Shown here: piece after piece, positions 34,163 to 45,787 of the stretch
Layout of the letters: the number at the start of each line of letters is the position of its first letter
How positions within the stretch are numbered: position 1 is the stretch's first letter
Assembly: GCF_028748185.1 (NCBI RefSeq)
Contig: NZ_CP118164.1
Coordinates: 62,001 to 126,000, forward strand
Direction of reading: 5' to 3'
DNA from: Bremerella sp. P1
GTDB lineage: Bacteria; Planctomycetota; Planctomycetia; Pirellulales; Pirellulaceae
DNA: 64,000 nt
The notes under the pieces: model-generated
What the model was told of the DNA's origin: nothing
What the model saw: the letters and a program-made list of their open reading frames with translations, nothing else
Databases searched by the model: none
Program-made: the position numbers and the translations under genes

Positions 34163-34795
34163 CTACACGAGCCCTTTGCGAACTGCCCAAACCGCAGCTT
34201 GCGTACGATCCGACACACCCACCTTGCGCAGGATATGCTGGACGTGTTCCTTGACCGTTTCGTAGCTGATGTGCAGTGCCTGGGCGATTTCTTTGTTGGT
34301 CAATCCCAGGGCCAACTGGCGAAGCACTTCGCTTTCGCGCTGCGTCAGCGGAACTTCCACATCGGCATTAAGACGGGGCGTTGCCAAGGCACCGGTAACG
34401 CGGCGAAGCTCGTCGCGAGTCCAGGCATTTTCGCCACGATTAGCCGTGCGAATCGCGTCCAGCAGACGATCTCGCGGATCACCCTTGAGAACATAACCGC
34501 TGGCACCCAAAGCAACAGCACGGGCGACATACGTCGGGTTATCGTAGGTGGAAAGAACGAGAATCGCCAGATTTGGATGATCGAGCTTGAGACGCCCCAA
34601 CGTCGTCAAGCCATCCCCTTCTGGCATACGAATGTCGAGAAGCACCACGTCTGGCTTGATTTCGTCGACCAATGCGATCGCCGCATCGCCCGTCGATGCT
34701 TCGCCGACAATTTCAATGTCACTGTCTGCTACCAGTGTCTTCAGTCCGCAACGTACCACTTCATGGTCGTCCGCAACTAATACTCGAATTGCCAT
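34163..34795 (-). CDS. NarL/FixJ-type response regulator
   Basis: 210 residues. Receiver domain (1-120) with the acidic pair Asp9-Asp10, phospho-acceptor Asp54 (VVLLDIRMP), switch Thr/Ser in LVLSTYD and Lys104 (GYVLKGD). A LuxR-type helix-turn-helix domain follows (about 150-205: LTQRESEVLRQLALGLTNKEIAQALHIS, given as recognised). It is therefore a phosphorylation-dependent transcription factor. No sensor kinase gene is adjacent, so it is an orphan in this window. A 644-bp non-coding stretch lies upstream. Confidence 0.92.
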   Translation of the reverse strand: MAIRVLVADDHEVVRCGLKTLVADSDIEIVGEASTGDAAIALVDEIKPDVVLLDIRMPEGDGLTTLGRLKLDHPNLAILVLSTYDNPTYVARAVALGASGYVLKGDPRDRLLDAIRTANRGENAWTRDELRRVTGALATPRLNADVEVPLTQRESEVLRQLALGLTNKEIAQALHISYETVKEHVQHILRKVGVSDRTQAAVWAVRKGLV

Positions 34796-35439
34796 CGATT
34801 ACTCCAAGTCTCTTAGTATGCCGCACCATGGATTCTGATGAAGAATCGAACATCAACACACGAGATGAATATGCTGCCCATTTCATCCTCGTAGTGCCGG
34901 AACTACTTCCTGGCCGAAAGCAGTTCGCGATACGGTTTCATCTAGGTTTGCCCTGTATCTGGGCAGTCATCGGTGCGCGTTTTACGAAAAAAACCTTGCG
35001 CTCACCTCTGATACCCCACAAGTGCCATGCGCTGTTAACCACACCACCCGCTAGAGATAGATTAACTTAACCCACAAAAATTGCTAGGGCTTGGACCCAC
35101 ATGTGAAGGATGATCTCACGAGGTACTGTTAAAAAACCAGGAAGCTCTAACCACTTACGGCAAACCGCTTGCGGAATCGCCGCACTGGACACTCCATCCA
35201 ACTAATGAGTATTGCTCGATCTATCTTGAGATATCTATCGGTCTCTGCGTAGATACCGCAAAGGGGTGTCAACCAAAAAACCGGAATTTACTTCGCGTTG
35301 GAAAATCAAATTCAGTTGATGTATGCCAAACCGGATATCTTCCCAATGGGCAAAAGACTGGGCGACGGTGTACGTCGCGCTGCGCTAAAGAAGAAACTGC
35401 CATCGGCAAGCCAGGCAGTCTACGCAGAATAAAAGAAAG
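34796..35439. other. 644-bp region without a supported gene
   Basis: Lies between the response-regulator start and the tRNA-Cys 3' end. Open frames here lack ribosome binding sites, and one runs through the tRNA. AT-rich patches near 34980-35070 and 35120-35290 could hold regulatory sites, but no clear palindrome, promoter or RNA structure was found by eye. Confidence 0.5.
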
Positions 35440-35511
35440 AGGCGCCGGCCGGATTCGAACCGGCGATGGCGGATTTGCAATCCGCTGCCTTAGCCACTTG
35501 GCCACGGCGCC
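35440..35511 (-). tRNA. tRNA-Cys (anticodon GCA)
   Basis: The minus strand folds as a cloverleaf. The acceptor stem is GGCGCCG/CGGCGCC, the D arm GCCAAGTGGCTAAGGC, the anticodon stem GCGGA/TCCGC with loop TTGCAAA (anticodon GCA), and the T arm GCCGG-TTCGAAT-CCGGC. The discriminator is U, as tRNA-Cys requires. The 3' CCA is not encoded. A pyrimidine-rich stretch (TCTTTCTTTTATT on this strand) follows and may end transcription. Confidence 0.97.
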
Positions 35512-35550
35512 TTAAAAATCGCAACTGGGCGATCATTAGCGATTGGTCTG

Positions 35551-35578
35551 ATTATTCCAAATTCGCTGACTTTGACAA
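35551..35578 (-). promoter_or_regulatory. Possible promoter for tRNA-Cys
   Basis: On the minus strand TTGTCA (35573-35578), a 16-bp spacer and AATAAT (35551-35556), about 40 bases before the tRNA 5' end. Confidence 0.4.
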
Positions 35579-35773
35579 TGGTATCGGAAGCTTCAGCCCT
35601 TCCTCTTCACCGAATTTCTTAATATCTGGCAAGCTTTCACCAGCTAGTAAGAACCAAACCCTCGACAAATAACTGCCGTGATCGCTATCAGGCATTCGAT
35701 CTTTTATTTCGTGGATGGACATCTCTTCCATCGTTGAAGTTGGATCGAAGAAAGGATTCTTCCCGTGCGACAT
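35552..35773 (-). CDS. Possible small protein (73 residues)
   Basis: ATG at 35773, TAA at 35552. The translation is protein-like: MSHGKNPFFDP, then SIHEIKDRMPDS, YLSRVWFLLAGESLPDIKKF, and a charged tail. No clear ribosome binding site is seen, and the start overlaps the divergent gene at 35765 by nine bases. Its last bases contain the candidate tRNA promoter. No family is recognised, so it may be spurious. Confidence 0.35.
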   Translation of the reverse strand: MSHGKNPFFDPTSTMEEMSIHEIKDRMPDSDHGSYLSRVWFLLAGESLPDIKKFGEEEGLKLPIPLSKSANLE

Positions 35774-36094
35774 CTATTAGCTTGGGTCAGCAGTTTCACT
35801 AGGAATGACCGAATCGTCAACCAAGCGGTTCGTCAGTTGACCGAAATTGCCCGAGAAAGAGTCAATTCGTCTGCTGGCACTTCGCAGCATGCACTGGCCG
35901 AAGGGTATCAACGTGCCCGTTTACGGCAAACGGTGCGTCAGTACCTCGACAATCTCGACGAGGCAGGCCGAGAGGTTTCTTCCGCCCGACGCCAACAACT
36001 GCTCGACACGATTTTAGAGCGGCTTATTGCCCAGGATCTCATTCAGCGCGAACCAACGGCCGTGCCTCAAATACTGCCCCGAAAAGCGGCATAA
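35765..36094 (+). CDS. Small helical protein of unknown function
   Basis: 109 residues, GTG start with AAAGGA eight bases upstream. Almost entirely helical and Arg/Gln-rich: NQAVRQLTEIARERV (about 19-33), YQRARLRQTVRQYLDNLDEAGRE (about 48-70, given as recognised), then RRQQLLDTILERLIAQDLIQRE. No known domain. The regular amphipathic helices suggest an oligomeric or regulatory protein, and a nucleic-acid-binding role is possible from the charge. The next gene downstream on the same strand is the HPt-like protein. Confidence 0.6.
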   Translation: MRHLLAWVSSFTRNDRIVNQAVRQLTEIARERVNSSAGTSQHALAEGYQRARLRQTVRQYLDNLDEAGREVSSARRQQLLDTILERLIAQDLIQREPTAVPQILPRKAA

Positions 36095-36231
36095 TCGTTA
36101 GCCTTCACGCAGATCGCATCTTTTTTCATAGATCAGGCAGGTCTCGCCAATCGAACCTCTTCCCCGTTGCCGATTTCGCAAAGGTCTCCACTAGAGAGAT
36201 CGCTCACCACTCATGCCATGCGAGGCGACCG

Positions 36232-36576
36232 ATGAATCCTACCCAAAATTCGCTTCCCGACCTGCGAAAGATCAACCAACGCCTGGCCCTCAATGGGGTT
36301 CGCGTTCAAGCGTTTCTCGACGGACTGACACCTCGGCTGGATCAACTTCTGCTGGCCATCAGCGAAGGCAACATGGCCGAAGTCGGCCGCACCAGCCATT
36401 TCATCCATCGCTGCTGCGATGTGTACGGCTACGACGAACTGGCGGTGAAAGCCGGAGAAGTGTGCGAAGCCGCGGCCGCATGTGAATCGACTGAGGTCGT
36501 CGGACGCAAAGTCGTGCGATTGATCGGTGCGTTCGGACGCACTTCGGAAGACGCTCAGGCAACGATGGCGACGTAA
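36232..36576 (+). CDS. HPt-like helical protein
   Basis: 114 residues, ATG preceded by GAGGCG. The helix containing GRTSHFIHRCCDVYGYDELAVKAGEVCEA (about 52-80, given as recognised) has the spacing of a histidine-phosphotransfer domain (xxxH-x-L-K-G ... G-x-x-x-L ... x-x-x-L-E). His56 is the candidate phospho-site, but the following LKG is replaced by IHR (His59-Arg60). A true phosphorelay role is therefore uncertain. An orphan NarL-type response regulator is 1.4 kb away. Cys61-Cys62 and Cys78 lie on the same helices. Confidence 0.55.
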   Translation: MNPTQNSLPDLRKINQRLALNGVRVQAFLDGLTPRLDQLLLAISEGNMAEVGRTSHFIHRCCDVYGYDELAVKAGEVCEAAAACESTEVVGRKVVRLIGAFGRTSEDAQATMAT

Positions 36577-36613
36577 CGCCTAGTGGCTTGCCTGAGCTTG
36601 AGAGAGAACCGGC

Positions 36614-36874
36614 CTAGCCCTGTTCGAGCTTCTTCAGCCGCTCTTCTTTCTCTTTCGCCTCTTGGCGTTCACGTCGGCGTTCTTCCTCGGTTTCGCGGTT
36701 GGTACCATAGCCAACCACGATAATCCCCAGGACCACGCTGAGAACGACAACGATATAGTTCAGCACCCAGCTCTTGCCTTCCTCTTCTTCAGCAGCTTGC
36801 GCGAAGACAGGGTTCGCAATCACGTCGAGAGACATCAGCGTGAGAAGTACGAGGATCAGGCGAAGCTTTGGCAT
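36614..36874 (-). CDS. Small membrane protein with charged coiled-coil tail
   Basis: 86 residues from the ATG at 36874. A signal-peptide-like segment (LRLILVLLTLMSLDVIANPVFAQA), an acidic EEEEG linker, one transmembrane helix (about 38-56, YIVVVLSVVLGIIVVGY), then a 30-residue highly charged tail (ETEEERRRERQEAKEKEE) that would form a single helix or coiled coil in the cytoplasm. Function unknown. It lies 128 bp before the end of the RND gene on the same strand. Confidence 0.7.
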   Translation of the reverse strand: MPKLRLILVLLTLMSLDVIANPVFAQAAEEEEGKSWVLNYIVVVLSVVLGIIVVGYGTNRETEEERRRERQEAKEKEERLKKLEQG

Positions 36875-37002
36875 GGAGAATTCCTGCAAGCGAATTGAGC
36901 GGTCAACGAGATCTTTAGTTTAACCAGAACCGACAGGGCCGCAAAACCAGACGTCGGAACATTTTACCTGCTTTGGCAAGCCCCGCTGGGCTACGGGACC
37001 GA

Positions 37003-40566
<3,564 letters not shown>

Positions 40567-40617
40567 CGAATTGGCTTCATCTGAGGAGAGCAGGGGAAAA
40601 CGAGGAGGGCAGGGTGC

Positions 40618-41898
40618 TTAACGACCGCCGGCACTTGCGGTGGCAGCCGCGGGCAATACGGTGATCGGTTGACCAGGACGCAGGCGTTCGTTGCCGTGCG
40701 TCACCACATTCATGCCTGGCTCGATCTCGCCGATGACTTCGATATCACTTCCATCTTGAATGCCAAGTTTCACCGGCACCATTTTGGCGATCTGACCTTG
40801 TTCGGTCGGAGCTACCACGTAAATGACTTTCGACCCGCGATTGAGCACGACGGCATCTTTAGGTACCAGCAAGGCGAGTTTCGTTTCACTCGTTTGCAGC
40901 ATAACGTCCCCCATCATGCCGGCCTTAAGCACCGGCTGGTTGTCGTCGAACTGGTTCGGAACACGCACCTTGACGGGAAACGTACGAGCGCGAATGTCGG
41001 CCTGGGGAATGACCGCGACGACCTTGCCGGGGAACTTACGACCTGGGTAAGCAAAGACTTCGACTTGCACCTCGCGGCCTACGCGAACATACGGGATGTC
41101 TTGTTCGGGCACATTGGCGACGACATCGACTTCGTCCAATTTGGCCACTTCGGCAATCGCTCCACCGCTGTTAGCCCACGCCCCGATCTCGGTTGACTTC
41201 TTCACGAGGTAACCGTCAAACAGCGACCGGATGGTATACTTGTTGATCCGATCGTTCAGCTCTTGAACGATCGCCTCTTGCACGGCAACACGTGCTTTGG
41301 CCTGCTTGATTTGTTCTTTTCGAGGCCCTTCGGCAGCCAGCTCGTACGCCTTCTGCGCGTCCATGTATTCCTGCTCTGCGGCATCGGCGGCAGAAACAGC
41401 TTCGTCGTAGACTTCCTTCGAGGTCACGCCCCGTTTTTCATACAATTCCACAGCTCGATCACGCCGTAATTTCATATAGTCCTTGCGCGATTGGGCAGCC
41501 AACATCCGGGCTTCCATCTGCTGGACTTCCAGCGGCCTGGTACCATTCTCAAGTTCTTCGAGTTCCGCCTGGCGAACGTCCAGTTCCGCCTTGGCCGCAT
41601 CGCGCTGCAGCGAAATTGTGTTGATCAGAAGCTGAGCAACCGGCTCGTTCGCTTTGACGAAATCGCCTTCTTCGAAGTTGAACTCAACCACACGTCCATC
41701 GACCGCGCTGCCCAGGATCGCATGCTTCGAGGGATGCACTGTGCCGACGAATGTTTTGTACGAAGCGATCTCGCGCTGCTCGATCGGTACGGCTCGAACC
41801 GGAGCATCTCGACTCGGTCCCTGGGCCCAAGCGGTGGAAAGGGAGCAGGTGATGATGAGTCCGCAAACAAGAGCGGCAATGGGGCTGGTCTTTTTCAT
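40618..41898 (-). CDS. RND efflux periplasmic adaptor (membrane fusion protein)
   Basis: 426 residues from the ATG at 41898. A signal peptide (AALVCGLIITCSLSTAWA-QG) lacks a lipobox Cys, unlike AcrA. The biotinyl-lipoyl half (HAILGSAVDGRVVEFNFEEGDFV) leads to a long alpha-helical hairpin (about 100-215, with QRDAAKAELDVRQAELEELE), a second lipoyl half, and beta-barrel and membrane-proximal domains ending VVTHGNERLRPGQPITVLP. It bridges the inner-membrane pump to an outer-membrane factor. The start codon overlaps the MarR-gene stop in an ATGA junction (41895-41898), so the two are translationally coupled. Confidence 0.92.
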   Translation of the reverse strand: MKKTSPIAALVCGLIITCSLSTAWAQGPSRDAPVRAVPIEQREIASYKTFVGTVHPSKHAILGSAVDGRVVEFNFEEGDFVKANEPVAQLLINTISLQRDAAKAELDVRQAELEELENGTRPLEVQQMEARMLAAQSRKDYMKLRRDRAVELYEKRGVTSKEVYDEAVSAADAAEQEYMDAQKAYELAAEGPRKEQIKQAKARVAVQEAIVQELNDRINKYTIRSLFDGYLVKKSTEIGAWANSGGAIAEVAKLDEVDVVANVPEQDIPYVRVGREVQVEVFAYPGRKFPGKVVAVIPQADIRARTFPVKVRVPNQFDDNQPVLKAGMMGDVMLQTSETKLALLVPKDAVVLNRGSKVIYVVAPTEQGQIAKMVPVKLGIQDGSDIEVIGEIEPGMNVVTHGNERLRPGQPITVLPAAATASAGGR

Positions 41899-42368
41899 GT
41901 TGAACTTGCCGAGGTTTCTTCGTGACGGGCAGGCTGGGCGGTCTCGCCCAGATTGAGGAGGACTTTGCTGAGTAGGCCATGTAACTTTTCGACTTCGTCT
42001 GGGGACATGCCGCAGGTGGCCTGCTCGCGCACCTTGTTCAGCACGGCGACGATTTTTTCCCAAACCGGCTCCGCCGCAGGTCCTACATCCAGGAACTTTT
42101 TGCGGCGATCGGTATCGCAGCTCGCACGCACGATCCAATTCATGGACTCCATGCGCGTCATGATGCCGGCGAGGGTAGGGGGCTCGATCGTCATCCGCCG
42201 AGCAAGCTCGCTTTGCGTGAGCGGGCCTTCATATTTCAGCCAGGCAATGACCTGAAACTGGCGGAAGGTAATCCCGAAGGGACGCAGCTCGGCATCAACG
42301 TGTTGTTGATAGTGATGTGCCGCGAGCGTTACCCAATAGCCGGTGCTGGCATGGAAGTCGTACGTCAT
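41895..42368 (-). CDS. MarR-family transcriptional regulator of the efflux operon
   Basis: 157 residues from the ATG at 42368; an in-frame TTG at 42380 is less likely. The MarR fold has the winged helix at about 40-100 (TFRQFQVIAWLKYEGPLTQSELARRM, given as recognised). The recognition helix is IEPPTLAGIMTRMES and the wing has DTDRRKKFLDVG. It precedes the adaptor and pump in the same transcript and probably represses them, releasing DNA when a toxic ligand binds. Its likely operator is the palindrome at 42394-42406. Cys101 and Cys124 lie in the C-terminal helices, so thiol sensing is conceivable. Confidence 0.9.
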   Translation of the reverse strand: MTYDFHASTGYWVTLAAHHYQQHVDAELRPFGITFRQFQVIAWLKYEGPLTQSELARRMTIEPPTLAGIMTRMESMNWIVRASCDTDRRKKFLDVGPAAEPVWEKIVAVLNKVREQATCGMSPDEVEKLHGLLSKVLLNLGETAQPARHEETSASST

Positions 42369-42393
42369 AAGACAAGTCAATTACGGTACTTAG

Positions 42394-42406
42394 TTAGGCT
42401 GCCTAA
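42394..42406 (-). promoter_or_regulatory. Candidate MarR operator
   Basis: TTAGGC-T-GCCTAA, a perfect 6-1-6 palindrome 26 bp upstream of the marR-like ATG. The size and position suit a MarR dimer site controlling its own operon; this is inference. Confidence 0.5.
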
Positions 42407-42573
42407 GGAATTATGGTGACCGATGCATCCGCTGGTCAAGCAAAAACTGCTATCACGCGGTGCGATTCCTACAATCGTTAAACTCTCGAGGATCAATTGA
42501 CGATGAAACCCGTGACGCGGTGACTTGCGCCGTGCGCTGAAAGTAAGGATGTAACGCAGAGTAGGGGGCGACC

Positions 42574-43317
42574 ATGACGCTCATCCAAAGCCAACAATCG
42601 AAATCTCGAGTTTGCTTATCGCGACTTTCCGCGCACTTAGTTGCTGCCACGTTGCTGTTTGGGGGAGTGCAAACCACTTGGGGGCAAGACGCGAGCGAGT
42701 CTCGCTGGTCGACCTCGAATCCACCAACGCCTGCCATGGTACAAACGCAGCAAAAGCCGGAAGATAACGGCCTTCGTCGCCTGCCCCCGATCGATCAAGA
42801 GGTAACCGCAGAGCCCAAACCATCTTCTGTTACCGCTAGTGAGAAGCCAGCCGACAAGCCACAAATTGCGGCTCAACCGCAACCTTCGGCCTCGGAAGCC
42901 GAAAAAGCCGATCCGGTCAATTGGTCGAGCCCGAACGTCGTAATCGGCCCTGAAATGTCGTCGCGAACGGTTAGTCACGAAGAAGTGGTTACGGTTCCCA
43001 CACCACAAAGCAAGCCATCCCGTTACTCGAGTGCCCCTGAGTTAGCGCAAACGGCAGCGGCTCCGAAGGGCCAATCGCGATTCACCCAGGCGGCTCCATC
43101 GGTCTCGGAAACCCCCGAGAAAGAAAAGGAAGAGGTCGCCCCAGAGGCCCGCAAACCGGTTGAACCAGTCTTTGCTCGCGTGTTTGACGAAGAAACCGAT
43201 TCGCCGGGAATCTCGCAGCCGGAAGTCGCTACGATCGATCCGAGCCTGTCCCCGATCTTTGCCTGTCGTCTGCTCGGTTTGCGAGCGACCAAGACCGACG
43301 AGACCACGACTCGCTAG
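42574..43317 (+). CDS. Secreted or anchored Pro/Glu/Ser-rich protein
   Basis: 247 residues. A long basic N-region precedes a hydrophobic signal core (LVAATLLFGGVQTTWG-QD, about 21-38). The mature chain is low-complexity, rich in Pro, Ala, Glu, Ser and Lys, with no recognisable domain and a basic end (RLLGLRATKTDETTTR). It looks like an unstructured cell-envelope protein. It resembles the N-terminal low-complexity region of the DUF11 protein at 48657 in composition only. Divergent from the marR operon. Confidence 0.65.
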   Translation: MTLIQSQQSKSRVCLSRLSAHLVAATLLFGGVQTTWGQDASESRWSTSNPPTPAMVQTQQKPEDNGLRRLPPIDQEVTAEPKPSSVTASEKPADKPQIAAQPQPSASEAEKADPVNWSSPNVVIGPEMSSRTVSHEEVVTVPTPQSKPSRYSSAPELAQTAAAPKGQSRFTQAAPSVSETPEKEKEEVAPEARKPVEPVFARVFDEETDSPGISQPEVATIDPSLSPIFACRLLGLRATKTDETTTR

Positions 43318-43419
43318 TCCCGCCCGGTTGAAAGCGGACGAGAACTGTTCAATCATGAGTCACGCAGCCGAGGGTCGTTCCTCCTCGGCATGACCCAGGA
43401 TGAGAAGAGGACTTCGCTC

Positions 43420-43833
43420 GTGACCGATCAGCCGCAATCTCTGCAAGCACGCATCAACGCTATCTCTGATGATGCCGCAACTCCGGTCGCTCAGCTACGC
43501 GACATGGTCTCGCACTTCGTCGCCGAACGCGACTGGCATCAGTTCCACGCCCCCAAAAACATCAGCATGGCCCTGGCCATCGAAGCGGCCGAACTGATGG
43601 AACACTTCCAGTGGATCACCGTGGAAGCTTCGCGTGCCGACATGGAAGCCGACAAGCGTGCCGCCATCGGCGAAGAGATCGCCGACGTCCTGTGCTACGC
43701 AATGGCCCTGTGCAACGAGATGGACTTTGACGTGGCCACGCTGATGCGCGAGAAGATGAAGAAGAATGTGGCCAAGTACCCGGCCGATGAGTTCAAGGGG
43801 CGGTATGGGAAAGAGGACCCGCCGAAGCAGTAG
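43420..43833 (+). CDS. MazG-like nucleotide pyrophosphohydrolase
   Basis: 137 residues from a GTG with GAGAAGAGG upstream; an ATG ten codons earlier (43390) has no ribosome binding site. The all-alpha NTP-PPase signature is clear: NISMALAIEAAELMEHFQW with its E-x-x-E pair, and IGEEIADVLCYAMALCNEM with E-x-x-D. Length and form match the dCTPase/RS21-C6 (XTP3-like) branch of the MazG superfamily, which removes pyrophosphate from aberrant or excess dNTPs. The substrate is not certain. The end KGRYGKEDPPKQ matches family C-termini. Confidence 0.9.
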   Translation: MTDQPQSLQARINAISDDAATPVAQLRDMVSHFVAERDWHQFHAPKNISMALAIEAAELMEHFQWITVEASRADMEADKRAAIGEEIADVLCYAMALCNEMDFDVATLMREKMKKNVAKYPADEFKGRYGKEDPPKQ

Positions 43834-43846
43834 GAGGGGTCTTCCT

Positions 43847-44197
43847 TCAGGAAAATACCCCTCCGCATACCGCGATGACCAACAGAATGTTGACGATCAT
43901 TCCAATGGCGGCATGTCCTTGAATCTCGGGAATTGACCAGGCCATGACCGTGGAATAAGCGGAATATGCGACACCACACGCCATGCAACTGAGAATCGCA
44001 ATCATCAGCGCGATATGCATCGGTTCGTTCCTCAACGCATGAATAACGATACCTATCCCAATGAGTACGACCGCAACCGAAGGAAAGATCCAGGCTAGGC
44101 GGACTCTCCAAAGTATCACGTCAAATTGCTTCTTCGACAGATTCGGTGCTGACACCTCGCTAGGCGACGCGAACGGATTGGCATCTTCCTCATGCAT
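43847..44197 (-). CDS. Small membrane protein with NPFASP motif, paralogue A
   Basis: 116 residues from the ATG at 44197. The N-terminus MHEEDANPFASPSEV carries the NPFxSP motif shared with the next two genes. Four hydrophobic segments follow (about 31-53, 58-78, 80-95 and 98-115). It is the most diverged of the three: the loop GVAYSAYSTVMAW replaces GVVFTIYGMYWAR in paralogue B. Function unknown. It ends 13 bases from the convergent mazG-like gene. Confidence 0.75.
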   Translation of the reverse strand: MHEEDANPFASPSEVSAPNLSKKQFDVILWRVRLAWIFPSVAVVLIGIGIVIHALRNEPMHIALMIAILSCMACGVAYSAYSTVMAWSIPEIQGHAAIGMIVNILLVIAVCGGVFS

Positions 44198-44224
44198 CAC
44201 AACTGAAAGTCTCGCGAGCGGCCA

Positions 44225-44611
44225 TCAAACGGGTTCGGGAACGTTCATGCCAATCAATAGCCAAGCGGCATAGAGGACACCGCCCAACGCGATCACCAAC
44301 GACGCGTTGGCCACCAGTCCGCCGGCCACGTGCCACAGGATCGAGTGATACTTTCGCGCCCAATACATGCCGTAGATCGTAAATACGACGCCGCCCACCA
44401 GGCAAAGCAAGACACCAATGGGCATCAAAAAGTTAAGCGACGTCGAAAGCCCGAACATCGCCATCAGAAACACCCCTAGGAACAGCTGAAAGCCGACGAC
44501 CGGTAACAGCCAAGCCAGTCGGACCAAGTGGACAATCGATTCTACAGGATCATCCTGCTCGTTAACGCTGGTCGGCGACTCGAACGGGTTTTGATCCTCG
44601 GCAGACGACAT
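44225..44611 (-). CDS. Small membrane protein with NPFESP motif, paralogue B
   Basis: 128 residues. MSSAEDQNPFESPTSVNEQDD, a short amphipathic VHLVRLAWLLPVVG entry into the first membrane helix, then four hydrophobic helices, with the loop FTIYGMYWARKYHSILWHVAGG between helices 3 and 4. It aligns end to end with paralogue C: VHLARLGWLLPLIG, and FTIYGMFWSQSYRALWPHVWGG. No known family is recognised. The three genes lie head to tail with gaps of 28-34 bp and are probably one transcript. Confidence 0.78.
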   Translation of the reverse strand: MSSAEDQNPFESPTSVNEQDDPVESIVHLVRLAWLLPVVGFQLFLGVFLMAMFGLSTSLNFLMPIGVLLCLVGGVVFTIYGMYWARKYHSILWHVAGGLVANASLVIALGGVLYAAWLLIGMNVPEPV

Positions 44612-44644
44612 GCCCGCGATTCCTTCGATTCCAACTCGTCAGGT

Positions 44645-45025
44645 CTATCCAGGGTACGGCGTACTAGCCGCAAGGAATATCAAGAGTATCACACCGACGA
44701 TGATTGCCATTAACACAAAGTTTACCGCGAGCCCTCCCCAGACATGCGGCCACAGGGCACGATAGCTTTGTGACCAGAACATCCCATAGATGGTGAACAT
44801 GATCCCACCGGCTAGGGACAAGAAGATAACGATCAGCACCAAGAAGTTGATCGAGGTCGGAATAGCCAACATCGATGTCAGCAGCAACACCAAGAACAAC
44901 CCATTTCCGATTAGCGGCAGTAACCACCCCAGCCGAGCAAGATGCACGACGCTTTCCAGCGACATACTCGGATCGCTGGCCTCGGTGGGGGACTGGAACG
45001 GGTTGTCTTGATCGGTTCTTTCCAT
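44645..45025 (-). CDS. Small membrane protein with NPFQSP motif, paralogue C
   Basis: 126 residues from the ATG at 45025; a TTG two codons upstream is the alternative. MERTDQDNPFQSPTEASDPS is followed by four membrane helices and the FTIYGMFWSQSYRALWPHVWGG loop shared with paralogue B. The acidic, soluble N-terminus should be cytoplasmic. It is the first gene of the three. The conserved N-terminal motif, separated from the membrane part by a variable acidic linker, looks like a docking or processing signal (inference). Confidence 0.78.
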   Translation of the reverse strand: MERTDQDNPFQSPTEASDPSMSLESVVHLARLGWLLPLIGNGLFLVLLLTSMLAIPTSINFLVLIVIFLSLAGGIMFTIYGMFWSQSYRALWPHVWGGLAVNFVLMAIIVGVILLIFLAASTPYPG

Positions 45026-45163
45026 GGGCAATTTCTACCAGATCGTGAGGCCACTTCCCATGCGAGAATCCGCGGCCCGGGTAGTCGAATGGGCATATTC
45101 CGGCCAAAATGAGAGGGAACAATCACTACTCGAACCCTGAAATAGACCCACGGAACCCCTGGC

Positions 45164-45778
45164 ATGGATACCTTCGACGCCATTTACGGCCGCCGGTCGA
45201 TCAAGCATTATCATCCCGAACACGAACTAACCGACGAGGAAGTCACCAAGCTGATGGAAGCGGCGATTCAGTCGCCCACCTCGTTCAACATTCAGCACTG
45301 GCGGTTCGTGCTGGTTCGCGATAAGGAAACACGCGAACAGCTGAAGGCGGCCGCCTACAACCAGGCTCAGGTTGCCGACGCATCCCTCTTGATCGTGCTG
45401 ACCGCCGACATGCATGCCTACAAAAAGGAACCGGAACGGTACTGGAAGGACTCGCCACCGGAAGTTGGCAAGAAGCTCGTGGGGATGCTGGTCGGCTTGT
45501 ACGACAACCAACCGCAACTGCAGCGTGACGAAGCAATGCGATCGATGGGCATCGCCGCCCAGACGATCATGCTGGCCGCCAAGAGCATGGGTTACGATAC
45601 CGGAGCGTTGGTGGGCTACGACCCGAACAAGGTCGCCGAGATCATCAACCTGCCCGAAGACCACGTGCTGGGCATGATGATCGTCGTCGGCCAGGCCACG
45701 CAAGGCGCCTGGGGTAAGCCAGGGCAGTTGTCACTGGACGATGTGGTCGTCCACGACAAGTTCTCAGAAGAAGGTTAA
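45164..45778 (+). CDS. Nitroreductase-family flavoprotein
   Basis: 204 residues. The family start DAIYGRRSIKHYHPEHELTDEEV (given as recognised) carries the FMN-phosphate-binding RRS. SPTSFNIQHWRFVLVRD matches the 'aPSs.N.QPW.f' motif with the Gln-His-Trp variant, and the C-terminal GMMIVVGQATQGAWGK matches 'p...i.lG.....p..r'. It reduces nitro groups, quinones or similar substrates with NAD(P)H in the cytoplasm. Substrate unknown. It is followed by a 151-bp structured palindromic element. Confidence 0.9.
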   Translation: MDTFDAIYGRRSIKHYHPEHELTDEEVTKLMEAAIQSPTSFNIQHWRFVLVRDKETREQLKAAAYNQAQVADASLLIVLTADMHAYKKEPERYWKDSPPEVGKKLVGMLVGLYDNQPQLQRDEAMRSMGIAAQTIMLAAKSMGYDTGALVGYDPNKVAEIINLPEDHVLGMMIVVGQATQGAWGKPGQLSLDDVVVHDKFSEEG

Positions 45779-45787
45779 GCAGAAGCT

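Noticed and set aside
35269-35505. 78-codon minus-strand frame at the tRNA-Cys locus
   Set aside because: It runs through the tRNA gene, which is certain from its cloverleaf.
41899-42138. Upstream extension of the membrane fusion protein frame
   Set aside because: It overlaps the MarR gene in another frame and would bury the signal peptide; the ATG at 41898 forms an ATGA junction.
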